DNA from: Ischnura elegans
Taxonomy: Eukaryota; Arthropoda; Insecta; Odonata; Coenagrionidae
Assembly (NCBI RefSeq): GCF_921293095.1
Contig: NC_060252.1
Span: 8,618,001 to 8,682,000 of the forward strand
DNA: 64,000 nucleotides
Direction: 5' to 3'
Part shown: positions 62,101 through 64,000 of the stretch, piece by piece
How positions within the stretch are numbered: position 1 is the stretch's first letter
Layout of the letters: the number at the start of each line of letters is the position of its first letter
Notes under the pieces: model-generated
Database searches by the model: none
Told to the model about the DNA's origin: nothing
What the model saw: only the letters and a program-made list of their open reading frames with translations
Position numbers and translations under genes: made by a program

Positions 62101-64000
62101 TTTTGATCCTGAGAAGAAATAAATGTCGGTATTAAGTACCATTAATTAATTGATATGGTGATCTGGCAGTTGAATCAGTTAGATAATGCGTTAGTTAGTT
62201 CGTATTTTTCACTTAATATGACGAGGATCTTCATATTTTATTATAATGCTGCAATTATCTCCGTTGAAAATATTTTTAATTTTACAACACTCCTACAAGC
62301 ACCATCTTGTTGGCCTTTTATATCGGAAACCATAAGCATTGAGCTAAGGATAACATTCATATTCACAATTTAATTGGAACAAAAACCATTAATGTGGAAT
62401 TTGAACTCAATACTCTTGGAGTTGACTGACAGGAAAGCGACGAAAACCGTAAAATTATTATATGCTAATTTTAAAGTCTTTTCTTTACCATCATCAAATG
62501 GTAAATTGGGTCCCTTGGTAAAATTTTGTGCATATTTTTAGGCCATTCAAAAATTCTGTTTTTACCGGTTAAATTTATTTTCTTCGTAATATTTATCGAT
62601 ATATTTACTATGATTAAAGGTGCCTGGTCCTTTTTATGAAATCACTAGTCATATTTACGGTTTCCTTTATTTTGAATATTTCCTCGGCAAAATGCTTTGA
62701 TTGAGGCAAGCGGCCCTGACTTTCCCGTACGGTGGTTCTTATTGTTTCTCTTTATGGCTTGAATTCCTGAAAATAAATCTGCCCATTCATTGGCGAATTC
62801 CAACATACATTTTTTCCGTCGTTCGCTGAAGGAATGCTGGAATCAAAATTTTGCTCTTCTGCACAACGATGGAAAGTGTCTGTTTTCCGAACCTTTGTTC
62901 AGTTTGTGTCTCTTCCTCCCGTGCTTGTTGCGAAAAACATCCCGTTTTCGGCTCTTTTGTCAGTTATTGAACCGAAGCGCATTCGCTTTCCAAAAAGTAT
63001 TTTTGTTGCTGTCTTCTTTTTCGTCGAGGAAAAGAATCGTCTTCAAAATACGAAGACGATACAATGCCCTGAGTCTTGAATATTTTATTTCCCGAAAAAA
63101 ATATTGCTCTTTGCATAAAAATTTTTGATCCTACATTTAATTAAGTTAATGCAATATTCGAGTATTAAACCTTTATTTCCGTTTTCTCATCAGCTATAAT
63201 GAGTATTCGATTCTTGATACTTCGCTAATACGTCTTGATACGTCGCTAATACGGAGACGCAATTCGAAAAATGTAATCGCGTGAAGGAAATTTTGTGAAC
63301 TTCACTCATTCCTATTGAATTTGCAGTGGGACTAAATCCCTGCGAATGCGGTGCCTTAGTAAAGTTCTCTATTCATACACACGGCCTTTTAGTATATATT
63401 TGAATGCTAATTATGTGTTTTTTTACCTAAACTTGTTTGATAGCAAGCATTCAATATTATTGCTGGGTGAAATTTGAGATTGATATACTGCCATTGTACG
63501 CTGGTGCTCATGCTTTTGGGAACAACAGTATCAGAAGGGGTCACATTGAGAATAAACCTACATTGCATCGAGAGAATCACCACAATTCCTCCTCTGCTTA
63601 TGAAACAAACAACTTATGCATCACAAATGCGTTATAAACAGGTCTCATTGTATCAATAATTCAAGAAGGGCAGCAGCAAAACGTTGCATCCCTCATGAGT
63701 CAGCAACCTGAATATCGTCGAGGGGTGATCTTTAATTCCATCAATCAGACAAACGTGAATCTGGAAACAAACAGATTGATATGTTTTTCTTAATACTGCA
63801 CGGATATGGTGCCTCAGTTTCCTTGAGAATGAAAATATTATCATCATAACCAGCCTAAAGATGTCTTTCCGTCGGCATTCGTGAATCCAATTCACCTGCG
63901 AACAGCTATCGGGAGGGTTTGACTTCCTTTCAACTATCTACCGCCATTAGAGCAAGAAAACCCTTCAACTTTGGGAATGTAATATCATTCAGATACTATT
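59199..64000 (+). other. Start of the next dynein intron; no gene seen
   Basis: At least 4.8 kb without a recognisable exon: the expected family blocks 'GWYD' and 'CAMGPPGGGRN' do not appear in the translated frames. Only chance ORFs (for example 62,790-63,128, antisense and overlapping frames alike) and a 21-bp tandem duplication at 63,213-63,254 are present. Confidence 0.7.
63213..63254. repeat. 21-bp tandem duplication
   Basis: CTTGATACTTCGCTAATACGT at 63,213-63,233 is repeated immediately with two changes at 63,234-63,254. Confidence 0.9.

Overview
The window is AT-rich eukaryotic DNA, most likely from an arthropod and probably an insect. The signs are long spliceosomal introns, an axonemal dynein gene, a Jockey/CR1-type LINE relic, short-TSD terminal-inverted-repeat elements and a tRNA-derived SINE-like sequence. 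No species can be named from the sequence alone.

One gene dominates. Seven exons on the + strand (18,315-59,198) join in perfect phase into about 481 codons of an axonemal dynein heavy chain. They run from just after the AAA2 Walker A motif, through the AAA2 Walker B and sensor region, the AAA2-AAA3 linker, the AAA3 Walker A (GPTGTGKT) and the AAA3 Walker B (FFIDDFNMP). The best family match from memory is DNAH1, an inner-arm dynein heavy chain of motile cilia and sperm flagella. Both gene ends lie outside the window. The exons total only 1,444 bp in about 41 kb; four introns are 538, 722, 692 and 6,773 bp, and two are giant (17.9 kb and 12.8 kb). No further dynein exon was recognised before 18,315 or after 59,198, so the flanks look like parts of two more long introns.

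Layout. 1-18,314 (upstream intron): a diverged two-unit repeat near 2.8-3.4 kb; two near-identical 1.9-kb TIR elements in the same orientation, each with its own TAA target duplication (4,391-6,293 and 6,405-8,318); a 518-bp MITE with the same TAA duplication (13,670-14,187); and a 5'-truncated, frameshifted LINE on the - strand (about 14,496-16,700). 18,315-26,418: exons 1-3. 26,419-44,362: 17.9-kb intron with a tRNA-like SINE candidate and a GA microsatellite. 44,363-45,366: exons 4-5. 45,367-58,137: 12.8-kb intron with GC-rich blocks, a palindrome and a short direct repeat. 58,138-59,198: exons 6-7. 59,199-64,000: no recognisable gene.

No bacterial-type system, CRISPR array, rRNA or intact tRNA was seen. 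The most unusual items are the paired TIR elements with their nested terminal repeats, the MITE carrying an exon-like start with a splice donor, and an in-frame insertion in the dynein AAA2 domain that could itself be a 66-nt optional intron.
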